This document shows positions 22,438-33,752 of a DNA stretch of 64,000 bases, in pieces. The notes beneath the pieces are model-generated. The model was given only the letters and a program-made list of their open reading frames with translations, ran no database searches and had not been told where the DNA came from. The DNA is from Sclerotiophoma versabilis. Lineage: Eukaryota; Ascomycota; Dothideomycetes; Pleosporales; Didymellaceae. Within the stretch, counting starts at the first letter, position 1, and each line of letters starts with the position of its first letter. Where the stretch lies: positions 434,001 to 498,000 of the forward strand of contig JAAROD010000004.1 of the NCBI GenBank assembly GCA_012274445.1. Direction: 5' to 3'. A program made the position numbers and the translations under genes.

Positions 22438-22976
22438 TAGCCGTAAACCTGTGCAGTCACAGAGTTGGTAAGAGTACACTTTCGCGATACTTGGGCATTC
22501 ATGGAGTCAGGTCTGGTGGAGAGGCGTTAACATGTCACGCTCATTTATTTAGCGGACGCCGTGAGACACATATACACATGGAGCGGCATTCGCTATACAC
22601 ATTCGCTCGCTTCCTGGCGACAGAGCATATAAGTCTGTTCCAAACGATGAATTCTGCAGTCCTGTATTCTCGTCGTAATCACAATGCCATCGAAAACTAG
22701 CGTTACTGCATCCATCCTACACTGTTCTGCACTTAGGTCGAGATGCGCATGTGGATCCCCGACTGGTTTGTCTACGGATGTCCTAAATGATACTGTTTGC
22801 TTGTCTTGAGCTACTCGCCACTCCCACTTTCACCTCCGTTTCCGCTTTCACTCCATGACTATTCGTGTTTTCTCATCGTTTGCCTGGAAGATTTCCGCAC
22901 AAACCCTCAAAGCTCTCAATGCTTCAAGTACCACGACCGTAAGTAGATACCTATTCGCACACTACTCCGAGTGAAG
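22438..22976. other. intergenic, no element seen
   Basis: Upstream region of the plus-strand gene at 22977. It is pyrimidine-rich towards the right, as often seen in fungal promoters. No gene is supported. Confidence 0.35.
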
Positions 22977-24107
22977 ATGTCTCACGCCGTCGCTTCTCTA
23001 TCTAAGGGTGAGTTGCCGCGTACTATCGGCAGCGGAGAAGGGAAAGGTGCCGACGATGCTACCTCCAACGATTCCTCTAACGACACTACCTCTAACGATA
23101 CCACGAGCCGCCTCACCACTGAAGAGAGATCCAGACTGGAGGTGCTGCTAGAGCACAAACTGCGCGGCATTCCGAAGGGTCATGGAGTAGACATCTCCCT
23201 AAATGATATCTTACACCGCACGGCGCATACACAGCTGCCTCACATCCCAGCGGACATTGGACTGGCGTTCTTCCTGCAAAATCGTGCGGTGATCGAGAAG
23301 CCTCTGAAAGAAGGCTCAGGGCAGGCTGTCGACATTACGCGCGCAATTTTCTTCTACCGCCTATCACCCACGCACCAGTTCCAGCGGTACCACGACAGCG
23401 TACGCTGGAATCTAGCGATTTTCACTGCGCTGCTGACGAGATACTTTCAAGGCACACACATCGACGAGGAAAACATTGGTGATTGCCCACAGGATAGGCG
23501 GAAACATGCGATACAGCCCAAGCTATCGCCTGCGGCAACGCGGTTCATGACTCTTTACCTGGAAGCGGTGCTCGAACACCACGCGCAACCCACCGTCTTC
23601 GGTAGACGAGAGGCGTTCGTTCGTCTCTGGCGCTCCGGCGCTCTCGATCTGTTCTCCATCCACAAGTCCTGGGCGAAGAAAGCGCTGCAGCGGGAAATGA
23701 AGCGTCTGGGTAAAGAGTGGGAGGTCAAACTATCTATCTCTCGCTCTTCCTTGTCTCCCTCCGAGTACGACGCAAGAGTCGCGCCGTTCGTGGGTAGTTT
23801 GATCCCTGGGCGTGCGAATCGGAATCTGGCTACTTGGGGGGACTCGAATACTAACGACGGCGAAGGGCGAGGGGAGATAGATGTTGTCTCAGGAGGCGAG
23901 CGAGGGGAGGGAAACAAATTCTTGGATGCATTGAGGGTGCCTTGTCCGGTCGTGAAGCAAGTTGGAGATGTACGGAAGGTGGCGGAAGATGTGGAAGCAA
24001 CGATGGTGTGCAATCTGAGAGCTGCGATTACTAGTGTCCAGAGCGTAAGGCCGAGGGATATGCTGCCGGTGCTGATGCGGTTGCTCCCGCCTGTCAAGGG
24101 CGGATAA
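22977..24107 (+). CDS. hypothetical protein, 376 aa
   Basis: Single exon from the ATG at 22977 (MSHAVASLSKGELP). The N-terminal 45 residues are Ser/Thr/Asn/Asp-rich with short TSNDT-like repeats. The rest is a folded-looking region with LTTEERSRLEVLLEHKLRG, FFYRLSPTHQFQRYHDSVRW and FMTLYLEAVLEHH. The last third is Gly/Glu-rich and ends in a helical segment RAAITSVQSVRPRDMLPVLM. No signal peptide, membrane span or catalytic motif is recognised. Length and composition support a real gene; no function can be assigned. Confidence 0.75.
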   Translation: MSHAVASLSKGELPRTIGSGEGKGADDATSNDSSNDTTSNDTTSRLTTEERSRLEVLLEHKLRGIPKGHGVDISLNDILHRTAHTQLPHIPADIGLAFFLQNRAVIEKPLKEGSGQAVDITRAIFFYRLSPTHQFQRYHDSVRWNLAIFTALLTRYFQGTHIDEENIGDCPQDRRKHAIQPKLSPAATRFMTLYLEAVLEHHAQPTVFGRREAFVRLWRSGALDLFSIHKSWAKKALQREMKRLGKEWEVKLSISRSSLSPSEYDARVAPFVGSLIPGRANRNLATWGDSNTNDGEGRGEIDVVSGGERGEGNKFLDALRVPCPVVKQVGDVRKVAEDVEATMVCNLRAAITSVQSVRPRDMLPVLMRLLPPVKGG

Positions 24108-24636
24108 ATGAATTACGATAGTCCGAGGGTCTCAGTATCAAACTTACGGGAGGCCGTCTTCCCGTGACTGTTCCCAATCAGCTACCCTATAACCAGTCTG
24201 AAGACTACGAGTAGTTTTACCTACGTTGTTAATTATCTAAAAAAAACAAACACTGTAGACCTCCAAGCTTGAGCGTTAGACGTGGAATTGACAGTAGCTG
24301 CACTCAAGCCTCCCTGCAATATGAAGGGTTGGTTTGTGGTATGTGTGAGGCCGAAGAACACGGAGCCGAATGGAACGACTTGCACGATACATAAGGGATG
24401 CGGGTGGGATCGAATAAACTGGTGCATTTTGTTGAGACATATTCTCTGATGTGGCACCGAAACTCTTGTGTCTAATGCAACGCCAATGGGTATCTAGCGA
24501 ATGTCCAATGCCTTCTCTTGGACTCCTGTGCGCCGTGCTAACAAACCAATGAAACAATATAAAGAAATAATTATACATAGCCGCAGTACGGCAGTAATTA
24601 CAGCATTGTGGTACTGTTCTGTAACGCGTAATCAAG
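24108..24636. other. intergenic between convergent genes
   Basis: 3' regions of the plus-strand gene ending at 24107 and the minus-strand kinase ending at 24637. Moderately AT-rich, with no gene seen. Confidence 0.4.
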
Positions 24637-26124
24637 CTAGATCATTGAGCCCAGTTTGATCGTAGCGTGTGCCAGCTCATCCCTCCAGGCAGCCACATCA
24701 ATGCGCTTGCTAACGTCCTTGACGAGCACCTTGGCGAACCACTTGTGCAGATCAAGCCCGAGAGCTTTCGAGAGATCCTTCATCTTGCGTATGTTCTTGA
24801 TGCCTGCGTCATCGTAGGCCAAACATTGAAGCGGACTGCCGGACTTGATCATTTCGCGTTGCTGGTATTTGTTGTGCCTGAAAGCGTCGAAAGGTGATGC
24901 ACCGACGATAAGGAACAGCAAAGTGATCGCGAGAGACCACAGGTCGGTAGCAGCAGATGGTTCTGCGGGTGCTGAGCTGCTCAGCAGGAAAGGATCAAGA
25001 TAATCCCAGGTACCGGCGCCGAGCGGGGAAGCGTTATGAACCTCAATTTCCGGAGCAACGAGAATTGTTGATGAGAAGTCGGAGTACACAGTCGCCGGTA
25101 CAGAGGTGAGATCTGTAGGAGTCTTGGATGTGAGAACGTTCGCAGGCTTGATATCGGCGTGGATACAATTCTTATCCTGCATCCAGATCAGACTGTCAAT
25201 AAGGGATAATGCAAGGCGAGGGAACACAGCCGCAAGTTTCGTGGCACGAAGGTCCTCGTCAAGGTTGTTGAGGTTCTTCTTGATCCAGTCTTCCAATGTA
25301 CCATCCATGGCTTTGAGTACCAGCGCGTCGTTGCGGGTATCCTGGCCGAAGAATTGTACGATGTGTTTGTCCGAGTCCGGGAATTGGGATAGATAAGACA
25401 AAACCTTCGCTTCTTCTTTCAACACTTTGCGTGAGCTGGTAGACGCAGGGGCTTTGATGGCATACAGCGGAGGTACAGTAGGGAACGAGTATGACCCAAC
25501 AGCTGAGTCGTTCGATTTTGTTGGGGTGACAGGGGGCGACTTGGTGGCAGAGGGTGGTAATAGGAAAGACTGATCGGCCGGCTTTGGTAAACTTGGGACT
25601 GCGAGATATACATCGCTCCATACACCTGTGCCGATGGGTCGCTTTCTATCCTTCTCATCTACCAGTATCACGTACTCTAGTGTACCATGATCAAAGACCT
25701 GGAGAGAGACAGGGTGGGAATGTATCGAGGGTGAGCGAGGGGCAGAAGCAGTCGATGCTGTAGATCCCTGGCGCGCCGGACTAGTTTGCGTGCTATAAAC
25801 ATCTGACAAAGAGCCACATCGGAAGGGTGAGGGCGATGTTGGTGTTGCTGGCGGCGTCATTGCACTACTGTCGTGCGTCTTTCCAGCCTGCATGTCCATT
25901 CTAGCGGGACGCAAACGCGTTGGTGAGTCCGGCGGTGTTAATATTGACTGTGAGTTTGTCGGACTTGATCCCTTTCTTGACGCTCCTGTAAACTGCTCCG
26001 GCGTGCAGCGTCTCAGGTCTAGTTGATTGTGCAGTGTGTCCTCTCTGGCAGATGTAGGGTTGGTAGAGTCGGGCCCTGGCAAAAGCTCTCTCGGGGGGAC
26101 CGTAAGGTTATAGTGAATGGCCAT
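24637..26124 (-). CDS. protein kinase-like protein with altered DFG motif
   Basis: Single exon, 495 aa, from the ATG at 26122-26124 (MAIHYNLTVPPREL). The N-terminal 150 residues are Ser/Thr/Pro-rich with several TPP and SP sites. The kinase fold follows: Gly-rich loop GTGVWSDVY at about 165-173, VAIK-type lysine in YAIKAP at about 221-226, catalytic loop HADIKPANV at about 323-331, then YSDFSS at about 347-352 where DFG is expected, and ATDLWSLAI corresponding to DVWSLG. The HRD arginine is Ala but the catalytic Asp and Asn are present. An insert rich in Pro/Thr lies between the Gly loop and the lysine. DFS in place of DFG can still bind metal through its Asp, so reduced rather than absent activity is possible. 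The open frame extends upstream, but that part has no kinase-like sequence. Confidence 0.85.
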   Translation of the reverse strand: MAIHYNLTVPPRELLPGPDSTNPTSAREDTLHNQLDLRRCTPEQFTGASRKGSSPTNSQSILTPPDSPTRLRPARMDMQAGKTHDSSAMTPPATPTSPSPFRCGSLSDVYSTQTSPARQGSTASTASAPRSPSIHSHPVSLQVFDHGTLEYVILVDEKDRKRPIGTGVWSDVYLAVPSLPKPADQSFLLPPSATKSPPVTPTKSNDSAVGSYSFPTVPPLYAIKAPASTSSRKVLKEEAKVLSYLSQFPDSDKHIVQFFGQDTRNDALVLKAMDGTLEDWIKKNLNNLDEDLRATKLAAVFPRLALSLIDSLIWMQDKNCIHADIKPANVLTSKTPTDLTSVPATVYSDFSSTILVAPEIEVHNASPLGAGTWDYLDPFLLSSSAPAEPSAATDLWSLAITLLFLIVGASPFDAFRHNKYQQREMIKSGSPLQCLAYDDAGIKNIRKMKDLSKALGLDLHKWFAKVLVKDVSKRIDVAAWRDELAHATIKLGSMI

Positions 26125-28211
26125 GCTGTAACTTTGTCCGCGTGACAAAGTTCGAGTTTGAGAAGCAGTACTGCGGTCACTGCATACAGGCGTGTGAAAG
26201 GGTAACCTTGACTTGTGAAACGCGATGCCGAAAGCCAAACGGTTATAGGGTTTTGTACAAAGAGACGAAACTTTGACAAGAACCTTTAGAAAGAATATTC
26301 GGCCCAGTGATAGTAAAGGGTGATCTGGATGGTTTTTGGTTTGGCCAACAACATTGAACCAAGGGATGGGTCCTGGGACTGTGGCGACGGAACCGAACAA
26401 ATAAAGGGAATGAATTTGCAATTGTAGGTACAAGGAATCCAAAGCAATAAACCGCATGGGCGACTCAGTCAGAAGGACACATTCCTCGATCCGTAGAGGC
26501 GGCGCGCGCGGAGTGCCCGCGATGAAAAGGTGATGTGTGCAGCCTCGACAAAGCCGGACGGCCAGTGACTGTTAAAGCACCGACGGCCGTATTCCGCCCA
26601 GGACCTGCCAATCTCGCGCGTGTGACACATGGGCACAGAGCTGCTCGCTTGAAAATTAGGCTGCGGTTGATATCTGCAAGTTGGATCGAAAGGGAAGCAA
26701 GCCTGCGTCCAGAACCCTTTCACTCAAGTTGCCCGGTCGGGTTGTCGCGGGCGCAAAAAAAACGGATCCTTAGCCCCGGGTCCCCAATCAATACCTAAGC
26801 TCGTATCAACGTGCGCGACTTGATTGGCTTCTGCGGCGTCTGGAACTACCCTGACATCTGCATCTGGTTCGACGTATGCGACACGCTGCTACGCGTGCCA
26901 CGGTTTGACATCTGTCTGGACGAAGATGACACCTCTGACGACGATTCGGCGTAACTTGACCGTGATCTGGGTGATCGGTGCTTTGTGACGTCGTTAATAA
27001 CCGTGGCAAGATACTGTGCGCAGCTGATGTTCAGATAGAGCTACCGAATTCGATAGAGCCGTCTGCCGGTACTAATCGAGCCGGAGCCTTAACCAACGTG
27101 TTGAGTGACTGTGGCTGGCGTTATCGCGTTTACGAACCTCGAAAAGTGACCAGCAATTTCCTGTCCCACTCTTCTTGCAGCTCTTGCGATAGCCACTGCA
27201 TGCACAGTCTGTTATGCGCTCGTCTCCAGCATTCCGGTCAGATGCACGCCTTTTCCCATGTCAAGCAGGTTAGCCGGTAGCTCCGACTGGCCTACCTGAC
27301 TGGTCTACTCCGCAAACGCTGCATCCTGACGTATCCCCTCTCTGCCGTTCGGCGTGCCAACGGGAGCTTGGTGGCTTGCAGTATGGTCGCAAAACTCCCA
27401 GGTAACATCATAGTAAGGCTGCGTCTGGGGAAACGGGTATTCGACGCGGAGCTCGGTACGGTCGGCAGCTGTCGTGGTGACTCAGCAATGTGGTGATGAA
27501 AGATCGGGGTCAGGGGACATGAGGCAAGCGGGTTGGTCAGTGGTGACGTGAGGTGTCATTGGTGTGGAGTCGAGTGCAGATGAAAGATGTTTCGTCATAG
27601 CAGGTGTTGAGATGTGGGATTGAAGGAGCGTCTGGCCGCCAGTAAATGCTCGAATAACTGCGTGTACTGCTTTGCTGCTATTGTCAGTATACAGCACACA
27701 AAATGCATAATTAGGTGACTGGCGATGTTCGAATTGTGGGCTGAGCACCTTGACTGTAATTTCTATACACTGCCTATGCTAGACATTGAAGTCTGCCGGT
27801 CACTCCACTCAACGTCGCTCCTTCGAGCTGGTCGTGCTATGCACACCTGATATAAAACCAATGACTGATAGTTCCGTGTGCGCCGTTGACAAAGGAATGA
27901 TGGGTGCCTAGCACCAGAACACTAGGGAAAAAAGAAAAAGCAAGACAAGAAACGGGGGTTCACCACCATCTGTGAAATGAAGATCGAAGCGCCTTCTTCC
28001 AATTGGTAAAAAGGGGCTGGCAAAGTAACGCCGCCGTTCATGACCATATTCCAACGCTCAAAGACATGTCGTGGAATTATGTATTTCGATACAGGATATA
28101 TGCACGCGCAATATGCTTCCCATTAATATTTCAAATCTTGTTCTGCACAGAGGAGCGACCATGACCATACATGTCAATAATCTTGCCCACTTGCTCCTCG
28201 TGCTCCTGGCG
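26125..28211. other. intergenic, about 2.1 kb
   Basis: Upstream of the kinase and downstream of the FLC/TRP-like gene. At 26797-26955 on the plus strand, a stretch reads DLIGFCGVWNYPDICIWF, then an acidic end, directly after an acceptor-like CCTAAG. It could be a last exon but has no visible partner exons. The remainder shows no coding signal. Confidence 0.4.
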
Positions 28212-30413
28212 TCAATGGTCGTAGCCAGCTCCTCGCTGCCATGGGCTCGAGTTGTTTGCCGCTCGGTGCTGGACGTCATTGCGCAGACTGCCTTCTCGCC
28301 CATATGAAGGAGCTGGACTGGCATTGCTGCGGTCGTAGAACGAAGGTGGTGCATGTTGCGTGTGTGTGGTACTCGCTGGGCTGCGAGGAGGAACGGCAGC
28401 GTAATGCTCAGTGAAATTACCTTCCTTAGCAGCGATCTGGCGTTGCTCTTCCGAAGAGTAATCATCATCATCATCAATGCGGCTACGCGATCCGTGAGCA
28501 CCTTTGCCCTCTCCGCGCGCAGTTGCACCCAGAGCATCGAGCTCGGTGGTCAGCTGGGTTTGCGACTTGATGAAAGAGCCACGGTCGTCACGCATAGGCT
28601 GGTAGCGTGTATCGGGGTTTTTAGTGAAGACGGCGAATCCGGAGGAGACGAGGAGCATGAGAAGCAGGATCAGGGAAAACGCAGCGTTGTAGACAAAGAA
28701 GATGACGCCCATGACTCCTGTCACAATGCCAGGCTGCTTGAAGACCTCGGTAAACATCAGCAAGAAGATGGCGCTGAGGAAGTTCACGGCGGCGATGGCG
28801 ATGTTGAAACCGTTGGTCTTCTTGTCCATCCACGGGCGGAGTACGGAAACACCGATGAGCAGAGCAGCTTCAATAATAACGAGTGCGATGGCCTGAACGG
28901 TACCATTGGACTGTGAGAGACCGACGAACATGGCCTTGACGAAGAGATAGGCAAGCCATGGGATGATGAACCAGTAAGCGGCAGCCTTGAACTGGACGTA
29001 CAAGAAACCCCACTTGTTAAGTGCGACAGGGTCCGAGTAAAGGATATAGGCAGGGTTCTTGTGCATTGCGATCGAGCGCTGCGCAATGCGAACAACCTTA
29101 GAGGAGGCCCAACCAAGAACACCAACCATAGTGAGCATGGTAAGGATGGCCAAAACAACCTCTCCGGCGGAGTCGCGCTGAGTAAGCTCCCAAAGTCCTA
29201 GCATCATCATCTGAGGGAAACCGATGAGTACGACACGGAACAAGATGCCCTTGAGGACGGTGCGCCAACCGTTGCGGAAATCGATAAACTTGTCGCCCTT
29301 CATCCTGCCCGCTTTGGTGAGACCCTCGCAAACAAACTTGAAGGCAACCACTCCAATAACTGTGAACAGGATGAAGATCATGAAAAAGGTGTAGCCGGTA
29401 AAGAAGATGTTGGTCGTCTCGATGCGGGCCTTGAAGCCGACACGCTCGACGCCGTGAAGGACGAGGCGCTCTCCGCCAGCTTGGGCTTCGGTAGCAGCAG
29501 CGTTACTGCGGTTCATGAGACGTGCGACAGCACGAGTAGCGAATTTGACTCCATCGATCGCACGCTTGGCCTTTGTTTTCCTCTGGACCTCAACACTGAT
29601 GTATGCCAACTGAGACAGGTGAGTGGTTGGTGTACCACCAGTGGCGCGCTGGTACCAGGTGGCCAGTTTCTGCAGAAAAGGAACACGTATGATTCCCATC
29701 GACCATTGGAAGTTCTGTGTCCAAGCTGCGACAATTGGAGGCAGAGGCACAGCGGTCATGCCGATGAACGCCTGAGCCTGCATGTAACCAAACAGCGACA
29801 TGGCGTTAGCAGCCACGTGCGCGGCGGTGTTTGAGTGTCCCAACCCGGAGGTGACAGCGGATGCCACAAGACCAAGGCCAGCTATCACAGCAGTCACCCA
29901 TGCGACGGCCTTCTGCTCGACAGAGTGTCCGTTGGAGAGCTCAGCTTCGACGCAGGCGAGTTGAACCTTGGTATCCTGGTCCCTGATCTTGATACGGACA
30001 ACAGCGTCCAAGTCGGGCACGGTGTACGCAATGCCTGGAATAGAGCCCATAATGTCCTGAGATATTTCGAGGTTGGACTTGATCGTGAGGGGACCGGAGT
30101 TCATGGGGCACATGCCAGAGAGATCGCTGTTGCCGCAAGGATCGAGCACCTGGTTCAGGGCGCTGTAGCCATAGACAAGCAACTCGAGATCGGCCTCGAC
30201 CTTGCCTGCGATGTTGGAGATTCCTTCGATGTTGAAGGCCAGACTGCGGTTGTTGGGCGTGAAGACGACATTGAAGAGCGTAGCAGAGAAACTGGAGTTG
30301 CTCATACAAGGGTTGAGCGACTTGGACTCGATGAGGCGATTGTCATCGGCGGCGGCCAAGGGTAGCGCGGTCGCCGCCAGCGCAAGCAGCGACTTGGAAA
30401 GCGACAGGCGCAT
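28212..30413 (-). CDS. FLC/TRP-like membrane protein (Pkd2/flavin carrier family)
   Basis: Single exon, 733 aa. A signal peptide ends around ALPLAAADD. Residues about 25-170 form an ML-like luminal domain with conserved cysteines (NPCMSNSSFSATLFNVVFTP, LDPCGNSDLSGMCP). About nine to ten hydrophobic segments follow, for example VTAVIAGLGLVASAVTSGL, FFMIFILFTVIGVVAFKFV, VVLAILTMLTMVGVLGWAS and AIALVIIEAALLIGVSVL. This matches the fungal Flc/Pkd2 family with ML-like plus TRP domains. Yeast Flc proteins act in ER flavin and calcium handling and cell-wall integrity, and fission yeast Pkd2 is a plasma-membrane channel. The C-terminal 130 residues are a cytosolic Ser-rich tail with an acidic run (RIDDDDDYSSEE). 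The ATG at 30411-30413 directly precedes the signal peptide. Confidence 0.93.
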   Translation of the reverse strand: MRLSLSKSLLALAATALPLAAADDNRLIESKSLNPCMSNSSFSATLFNVVFTPNNRSLAFNIEGISNIAGKVEADLELLVYGYSALNQVLDPCGNSDLSGMCPMNSGPLTIKSNLEISQDIMGSIPGIAYTVPDLDAVVRIKIRDQDTKVQLACVEAELSNGHSVEQKAVAWVTAVIAGLGLVASAVTSGLGHSNTAAHVAANAMSLFGYMQAQAFIGMTAVPLPPIVAAWTQNFQWSMGIIRVPFLQKLATWYQRATGGTPTTHLSQLAYISVEVQRKTKAKRAIDGVKFATRAVARLMNRSNAAATEAQAGGERLVLHGVERVGFKARIETTNIFFTGYTFFMIFILFTVIGVVAFKFVCEGLTKAGRMKGDKFIDFRNGWRTVLKGILFRVVLIGFPQMMMLGLWELTQRDSAGEVVLAILTMLTMVGVLGWASSKVVRIAQRSIAMHKNPAYILYSDPVALNKWGFLYVQFKAAAYWFIIPWLAYLFVKAMFVGLSQSNGTVQAIALVIIEAALLIGVSVLRPWMDKKTNGFNIAIAAVNFLSAIFLLMFTEVFKQPGIVTGVMGVIFFVYNAAFSLILLLMLLVSSGFAVFTKNPDTRYQPMRDDRGSFIKSQTQLTTELDALGATARGEGKGAHGSRSRIDDDDDYSSEEQRQIAAKEGNFTEHYAAVPPRSPASTTHTQHAPPSFYDRSNASPAPSYGREGSLRNDVQHRAANNSSPWQRGAGYDH

Positions 30414-32460
30414 AGTGGGAGAGCGGTGTATTAGGTTGGTGGTGCAAGTGGCCCTCTACGAGAGCGGCGTTACGACGTCGGCCAAACCAGCGGCGGCGAG
30501 TTTGCGGGGATAAGTGTCGACGGCTTGGACCGGGGTGCGAGTAGGTATATCGAAGGAAATGGGAGGGTGGGTGTGGTGAACGAGCGTGGGCGGTGTGGGT
30601 CGAGGGGTGGTGGTGATGTCGAGAGGTGGCAGTGGCAGGCGCAACTGGGAAACCGGGCAGTTGGCTGGCGAGGTGGCAGGGGGCGAGGCTAAGGAACGGG
30701 TTCGGGTTGAAGGGGTAACGAGTGGAAGAGGTGATCGACAGGTCCTTTGACAGATCCGCGATACACCCAGAAGGATGAATTAAAACTGTCGTCAGGAGGC
30801 CCTGTTTGCTGGTTTGAAGTGCCTGAGGGACGAGAAGAGTCGAGACAGAGAGAGCATTAGGATCCCAGCGGGGGCTTGCAAGTGTCTATGCGGCAGCGTG
30901 TGGAAAGGGGTCGAGTGTGATGATTGGTCCACCAGGATTGCGCGGCTGTTCCGGAGCGCCCAGCTTAAGAGAGGATCCTCGAGCCCGCTGCCAACGCCAA
31001 CCCAGCGACTTTGCTGACTGCGAGCGGCGGCTTCTGCTGCTTGCGCGACCTGGGCACGGCGTTTTTTGACCGAGAGCGCGAGCTGATGTGTTGAATGCCT
31101 CTAAAAGCAGGCCTCTCTTCCAACTTCTGGGAGTGGGATGCGCTGAAAACGGCAAGAGCAGGGTAGGAAAGTAGAAAGCGCGACATGGTGCTCCGCCACA
31201 CTCAACACGAAGTAATTCAGTGCTGCTGCCCCAGACTCCCCAATAATTTCGAGTGCCAGGGATTGGCCAATCACGGTGCTACTGGCGACCGTCGAACGCT
31301 GACTGATGGCGCCCGCTCGCCCAGCGCGTGCATGTTCCAACAATAACAATTTCACGGACTCCGGGTCCTCGCTGCGAATACGGTCTGCACTGGGCAACTC
31401 AAATCTCACTCGGCGCAGATGACCACACCACCACGGTCAAGCTCCTCGCCGTTACACCGTGCAGCCCGCTGTATCTACGTCTTCACCTGCCACCGCAGTT
31501 TGCGAACGCTTGTACTTTTGTCATCCCTTTTGAACCGCTTTGAGTCTGAAGACTTTCTTGTTCCCCATCCGTGCTCCAAGCCTCATCTGCGAGAATCAGA
31601 AGATGCAAACGGTGCACTGCGCCCAGATTCGGCCTCGTACCAGTCGTGTCCATCGTACAGCAAGAGAGCGTGACCGCCTTGCCTAGCAAATCGACGTCTC
31701 ATTGACATTGGGATCCTCGCTAGCGTTGCTGGGTCCCAATCCGTCAGCGTACGCGTCGTCATCCATTGCGTGCATCCAGACCAGTGTGCCGGCAGCAGCC
31801 TCGCCAACCAGCAAACAACTTGTTATTATCACAGCTAGACATAAACACGTCTGCGACAGTGTCTCTCAGAATGACACTCGCGATGCCTTAGAACTGCTCT
31901 TGAAGCAGCCCCAGACAAGGGTATGCTTTGCATGAATACCTTAATTGGTCACGTGATGCTCAACCGAGCAGATCAAACGGCCAGAACTGCTCGACGAGCG
32001 CAACTCATCTCTTCTGACGAACGCCAGACGGCCCACGGCAATCTGAAACAGATACGTGCGCTATACAGCCGCCATTCCGCGATTCTGAAAACCACGAGAT
32101 CCACTCTGCACAGCCTCAATCTCCACACTCCAAACCTTCTCGACACCCACCCACGAGCTTGTCCCTGACGATCATCATCTTTGGTGGTGTGCCATTCGAT
32201 CTCCTGGAAGCAGCACATATAAAGCAGACAGACACGTACTTGGATACGGCAAGCACAGAGCACACGCTACTGTTCTACTGTCGACCGACCGTTCTCGGGC
32301 AGTGCTGCAGATTGTCTGAACTCCCTGCCATTACTGATTATCCAAGGTCTGCCTACTGTCAACACTATATGGCATCGTGTGGTGGCATTCAACTCCCCTA
32401 TAAGAAACGAACGAACAATACTATGGACAGGCACTGTAACGCGGCCTGTCTCTCACTGTA
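30414..32460. other. gene-poor region upstream of the FLC/TRP-like gene
   Basis: The first 300 bp is the promoter side of the minus-strand gene and is Gly/Thr-codon-like low-complexity sequence. Further right, open frames on both strands (for example 31583-31807 minus and 32159-32461 plus) show no domain. I call no gene. Confidence 0.4.
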
Positions 32461-33380
32461 GCTGAGGGAGGTTAGACTAGTTGATTGTTCTTCTATTGTC
32501 CGAACACTGTACCGATTATATATAACGCATTGACTTCTGTCAGTGACACATACGACCATAGGACGTTGAAAACAAGTTCTCCTGCCCGCTCCGCTGTCTT
32601 TTGACGTGCTTATTCACGGAGTGTGTTGCGCACATTACTGTTTTTGGTATACATGAGACCGCAACCTGTCACACGCCCTACTAACCCAATTTGGTTATTC
32701 TGCCTACATCTCTAATGTAGACCTTGAAGCGGTTGACAGATTTCTGCACGCCGTTCTACTTATTCCAATAATGCAGCTATTAGGATTAGCACTTCTAAAA
32801 AGCACGCAGTATACATTACCTAGTTACCTAGCTGTAGACATCGCACCACCGCACTAAGAGGCAGTTCCAGCGTGCCATCACAAGCTACTTCCACGCTGCT
32901 CTAGACAGCTTCTCTAACTCTAACTTAGACCTTAACCTTGATATTAACTTTAACAAAGACTCCTAGTAAGATAGGCTGCAGCTCTACACAATTCCTTAGA
33001 CTAAACTGCACTACGCAACCCTTGCACCCCAAGTGCCTAACTAAGTCTAATCTAGTCTGCTTAGCGTTAGCATTCGCGTCTATACATCTGTACCTAAGGG
33101 CTATAAGACGCCTAAAACAGTTGTATTACTGTAATTAACATCTATAGGCTAGACACTACTACGTAAGCTCTACTAGCATTCTGTAATACCTACCCCACGC
33201 TTCATGTGAGGCCTTGGCTCGAACCCACCTCGGCTACGCTGACCAAAAAGGTACAGTGCTCTAACAGATGGATTCGAACAGTAGATACCCATGACACTTA
33301 AGATCCCTTACAACATACTAGCTATTTCTCTACAGCATTAGCGTAAACTGCTACCCTTCTATAGCCTAAATATGATTAGT
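32461..33380. repeat. TpA-rich tract, probable RIP-mutated relic
   Basis: TpA steps greatly outnumber ApT steps, for example 6 to 1 in 33001-33060 and 12 to 5 in 33121-33180, with many cta and tag words. This is the expected product of repeat-induced point mutation (CpA to TpA). One plus-strand frame (codons starting at multiples of three, about 32511-33150) reads like a protein between frequent TAA/TAG codons, for example HRTKRQFQRAITSYFHAALD. That suggests a mutated coding repeat, possibly a transposon. No terminal repeats or known domain were found, so the class is unknown. Confidence 0.55.
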
Positions 33381-33752
33381 AGGTACACAGTGAACTTCCA
33401 ACAGCAAACATCTCATCAGCAGGGAAATCACACTCTCTCCTTCTTTATGAACCACTGCCGTTGCAACGATGGACAGGAACTCGCGAGCGCCCTCGTGCGA
33501 ACATGCCCCTTCTTTTCCTGCTCCGCGGTTTCCTCTGGGAACTCGATGGCGCCATTGGCATCCACTCATGCTTGCTTCGCTTTTCTCTTGCGCGAGCTAG
33601 TGGCAGTCCTGGAGAAAGGAGCAATTGCGCGCAGCCCGCTGCCTTTTAATGTCCAGAGCCGCCGAGCGAGGCGGCTCCCTTTTCTCCTCAGGACTGACAT
33701 CTGCACTTTATTCATTGACCCCGTGCAACTTTGTTTACTCTCTTCACTTATC

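Noticed and set aside
33190..33290. Possible tRNA on the minus strand (A-box-like TAGCCGAGGTGG and B-box-like GGTTCGAGCC)
   Set aside because: The two boxes are fused without room for an anticodon arm, and no acceptor stem pairs. At best it is a tRNA-derived relic within the TpA-rich tract.
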